Assembly (NCBI GenBank): GCA_947165115.1
Contig: CAMUZD010000059.1
Span: 1-8,260, forward strand
DNA length: 8,260 nucleotides
Direction of reading: 5' to 3'
Source: an uncultured Clostridia bacterium
GTDB lineage: Bacteria > Bacillota > Clostridia > Oscillospirales > Acutalibacteraceae
The position numbers were made by a program, and so were the translations under genes. Position 1 is the stretch's first letter. Each line of letters starts with the position of its first letter. The notes beneath the pieces were generated by a model that worked only from the letters and a program-made list of their open reading frames with translations, was not told where the DNA came from and ran no database searches. This document shows, piece after piece, positions 6,615-8,260 of the stretch.

Positions 6615-8260
6615 TTACTTTCAACCCCCAGTTCTTTATCATATTCTTCCACGAGCGCTCTGCAGCGCTCAATATCTTCCGACCAGCTCACTTTTTTGCT
6701 GAGCTCCGTGCGTATTCCGGCTTCTCTTTCGCGCAGTTTGATAATAAGTTCTTTCTGCTTTGCGGCAAAATTGCCGAAGCTGTCAATGCGGTTGTCGATT
6801 CTTATCAGTCCGCCGGTCTCGGTATCGCCCGTCTCGACATAGTATCTGCCTTTTCCGATTATCCAGACATAAGGCTTTTCTGCACTCATATTTGAAGGAA
6901 GAACTATTCTGAAGCCTCTGTAAGTCATGAGTTCCGTTTCTTTTACGGCAAGAGTGTTATTCGAAACGGCCTTGAAAAGAGCCTCCCTTATGAGCTTTCG
7001 TTCCTCTTTGCCGTATTCGATGGGATTTGCGCTGACAAAAGCGGCATCTCCGAGTGCGTTTTCCTCGGCCTGCTTATAAGACACTATCTGACCGGGAATA
7101 GCGGCAAGCTCGGTCTCCAGCTTTTCGCGCTCCTCAATTGACTTGCGCTGAAGTGAGAGAAGTCTCGCCAGCTCATTTGCGGCTTCAAAGCGCTTCTTTA
7201 TGAGAGGGTTGCCGACAGCGAGAGCTTTGACCTCGCCGTAATTGAGGACTGTGTCGCTGATTTCGCCGCCGCTTCTCTCGGTCATCGAGCCCGAAAGAAG
7301 GTCGCAGATGAATTTCTGCTTGGTTTCGAGCAGCTGCCATGAATAGGCGTCAAAACTGCCCTCGGTGATGTATCTGAAAATGCGGACTTTCTTATTTGTG
7401 TTGCCGCACCTGAGAATTCTGCCCTCGCGCTGAACCATATCCGCCGGCCTCCAGGGCACATCGAGATGATGGAGAGCTATAAGCCTGTCCTGAATATTTA
7501 CGCCGAGCCCGAGCTTGAAGGTTGAGCCGATCAGAATACGGATTTCACCCTTTCTGACTTTTGCAAAAAGGCTGTTCCTTGCTCTCTCCGTCTTGGCATT
7601 GTGAATATATGCAATTTCATCCTGCGGTATTCCCATACCGGTCAGCAGGCGGGTCATTTCATCATAGATATTGAAGCCCTGCTTGGGAGTTGATGAATCG
7701 CAGAATATAAGCTGAGTGCTCTTTGCTGCCGCAGTTTTTGTGTAAATATCAAAAACGTTTTCGGCGCAGCGGTAAACCTTTGAATCATAGGTGAATACGG
7801 CGCTTGTATCCGCAAGGCGCATATCGAGAGCGGCTTTGCGCCCGTCAACCGTTACCTTGAGCATATTATCCTGATCTCTGGTGACGGCGCCTCCCCTTAT
7901 CATGTCAACCCTGTCGGAAATCTCCTTGAGATACTGTTCAAACTCCGGAGTTTTCCCGATCAGAGAGTCGCTGTAGCCGTCGAAATCGGGTATTCCCGCG
8001 GATTTATCCATGCTGTGAAAATCCGCAATTGCCGAAACGAGGGCGGTGAGCTCGGGAAGATTGTGAAACTTCGAGAAGCGGGTAACCATATGGTATTCGG
8101 ATGTATCGACATCCACCTCGAATTCCTCCTGCGTTTCGGCAAACATTCCGCACCACGCCTTGAAATTGTCAATGTCCAGCAGAGCCAGCGTGCCGCTCTG
8201 CAGATACTTCTGCATCGTGTATAGATCGGTAACCGAATTTGTGACCGGTGTGCCCGTGGC
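6611..8260 (-). CDS. SNF2/SF2-type helicase, C-terminal part, 5'-truncated
   Basis: This is the C-terminal 549 residues of a large DNA helicase or translocase; the frame is open through base 8260, so the true start is outside. Visible residues 1-9, ATGTPVTNS, are SF2 motif III, which places the missing Walker A and DExx motifs upstream. The second RecA-like domain follows, with a motif V region GLGVNIQDR (251-259), HHLDVPWRPAD (264-274) and motif VI QREGRILRCGN (277-287). After a conserved region beginning FRYITEGSFDAY comes a charged, probably coiled-coil segment around 340-380. The signature ALHHLDVPWRP plus QREGRI is typical of giant helicases on conjugative elements, plasmids and phages, often fused to or beside an N6-adenine methylase. 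At the position where relatives usually have Gln, the motif reads ILRCGN. It is the first visible gene of a three-gene operon, and its stop overlaps the MoxR gene start by 4 bases. Whether a methylase domain precedes it cannot be seen. Confidence 0.87.
   Translation of the reverse strand, partial: ATGTPVTNSVTDLYTMQKYLQSGTLALLDIDNFKAWCGMFAETQEEFEVDVDTSEYHMVTRFSKFHNLPELTALVSAIADFHSMDKSAGIPDFDGYSDSLIGKTPEFEQYLKEISDRVDMIRGGAVTRDQDNMLKVTVDGRKAALDMRLADTSAVFTYDSKVYRCAENVFDIYTKTAAAKSTQLIFCDSSTPKQGFNIYDEMTRLLTGMGIPQDEIAYIHNAKTERARNSLFAKVRKGEIRILIGSTFKLGLGVNIQDRLIALHHLDVPWRPADMVQREGRILRCGNTNKKVRIFRYITEGSFDAYSWQLLETKQKFICDLLSGSMTERSGGEISDTVLNYGEVKALAVGNPLIKKRFEAANELARLLSLQRKSIEEREKLETELAAIPGQIVSYKQAEENALGDAAFVSANPIEYGKEERKLIREALFKAVSNNTLAVKETELMTYRGFRIVLPSNMSAEKPYVWIIGKGRYYVETGDTETGGLIRIDNRIDSFGNFAAKQKELIIKLREREAGIRTELSKKVSWSEDIERCRALVEEYDKELGVESK

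Overview
The window shows a bacterial locus with tightly packed genes and near-balanced base composition. It is most likely from an anaerobic Firmicute of the gut Clostridia type. That guess rests on the style of the protein families (a large cytosolic GH38 alpha-mannosidase, a DUF2201/MoxR pair and a giant SNF2-type helicase) and on GGAG-like ribosome binding sites. There is no rRNA or marker gene to confirm it, so the taxonomic call is weak.

Left half (1-4061, plus strand): metabolic genes. The window opens inside an ArsB/NhaD/CitMHS-type anion permease (1-918, start missing). After 56 bases comes a complete 1028-residue GH38 alpha-mannosidase (975-4061) with all the expected zinc and catalytic residues and no signal peptide. 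The two are probably co-transcribed. The enzyme should act in the cytosol on imported mannosides.

Junction (4062-4153): a 92-base gap between convergent genes. It holds one strong hairpin with a perfect 12-bp stem, which probably ends transcription from both sides. There is no tRNA, transposase or recognisable attachment site.

Right half (4154-8260, minus strand): three overlapping genes, read from right to left. First is the C-terminal 549 residues of a very large SNF2/SF2-type helicase of the kind carried by conjugative elements and phages, often fused to or next to an adenine methylase (6611-8260, start outside the window). Next is a MoxR-type AAA+ ATPase (5493-6614), then a protein with a DUF2201 zincin-like HExxH domain and a C-terminal VWA domain (4154-5506). 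Overlaps of 4 and 14 bases imply one transcript and translational coupling.

The MoxR ATPase and its VWA/peptidase partner are a known kind of pair. Their tight coupling to a mobile-element-type helicase is the most interesting point here, and could reflect an element-borne maintenance, anti-restriction or defence module. The promoter and the N-terminal half of the helicase lie beyond base 8260, so the full system cannot be judged from this window.
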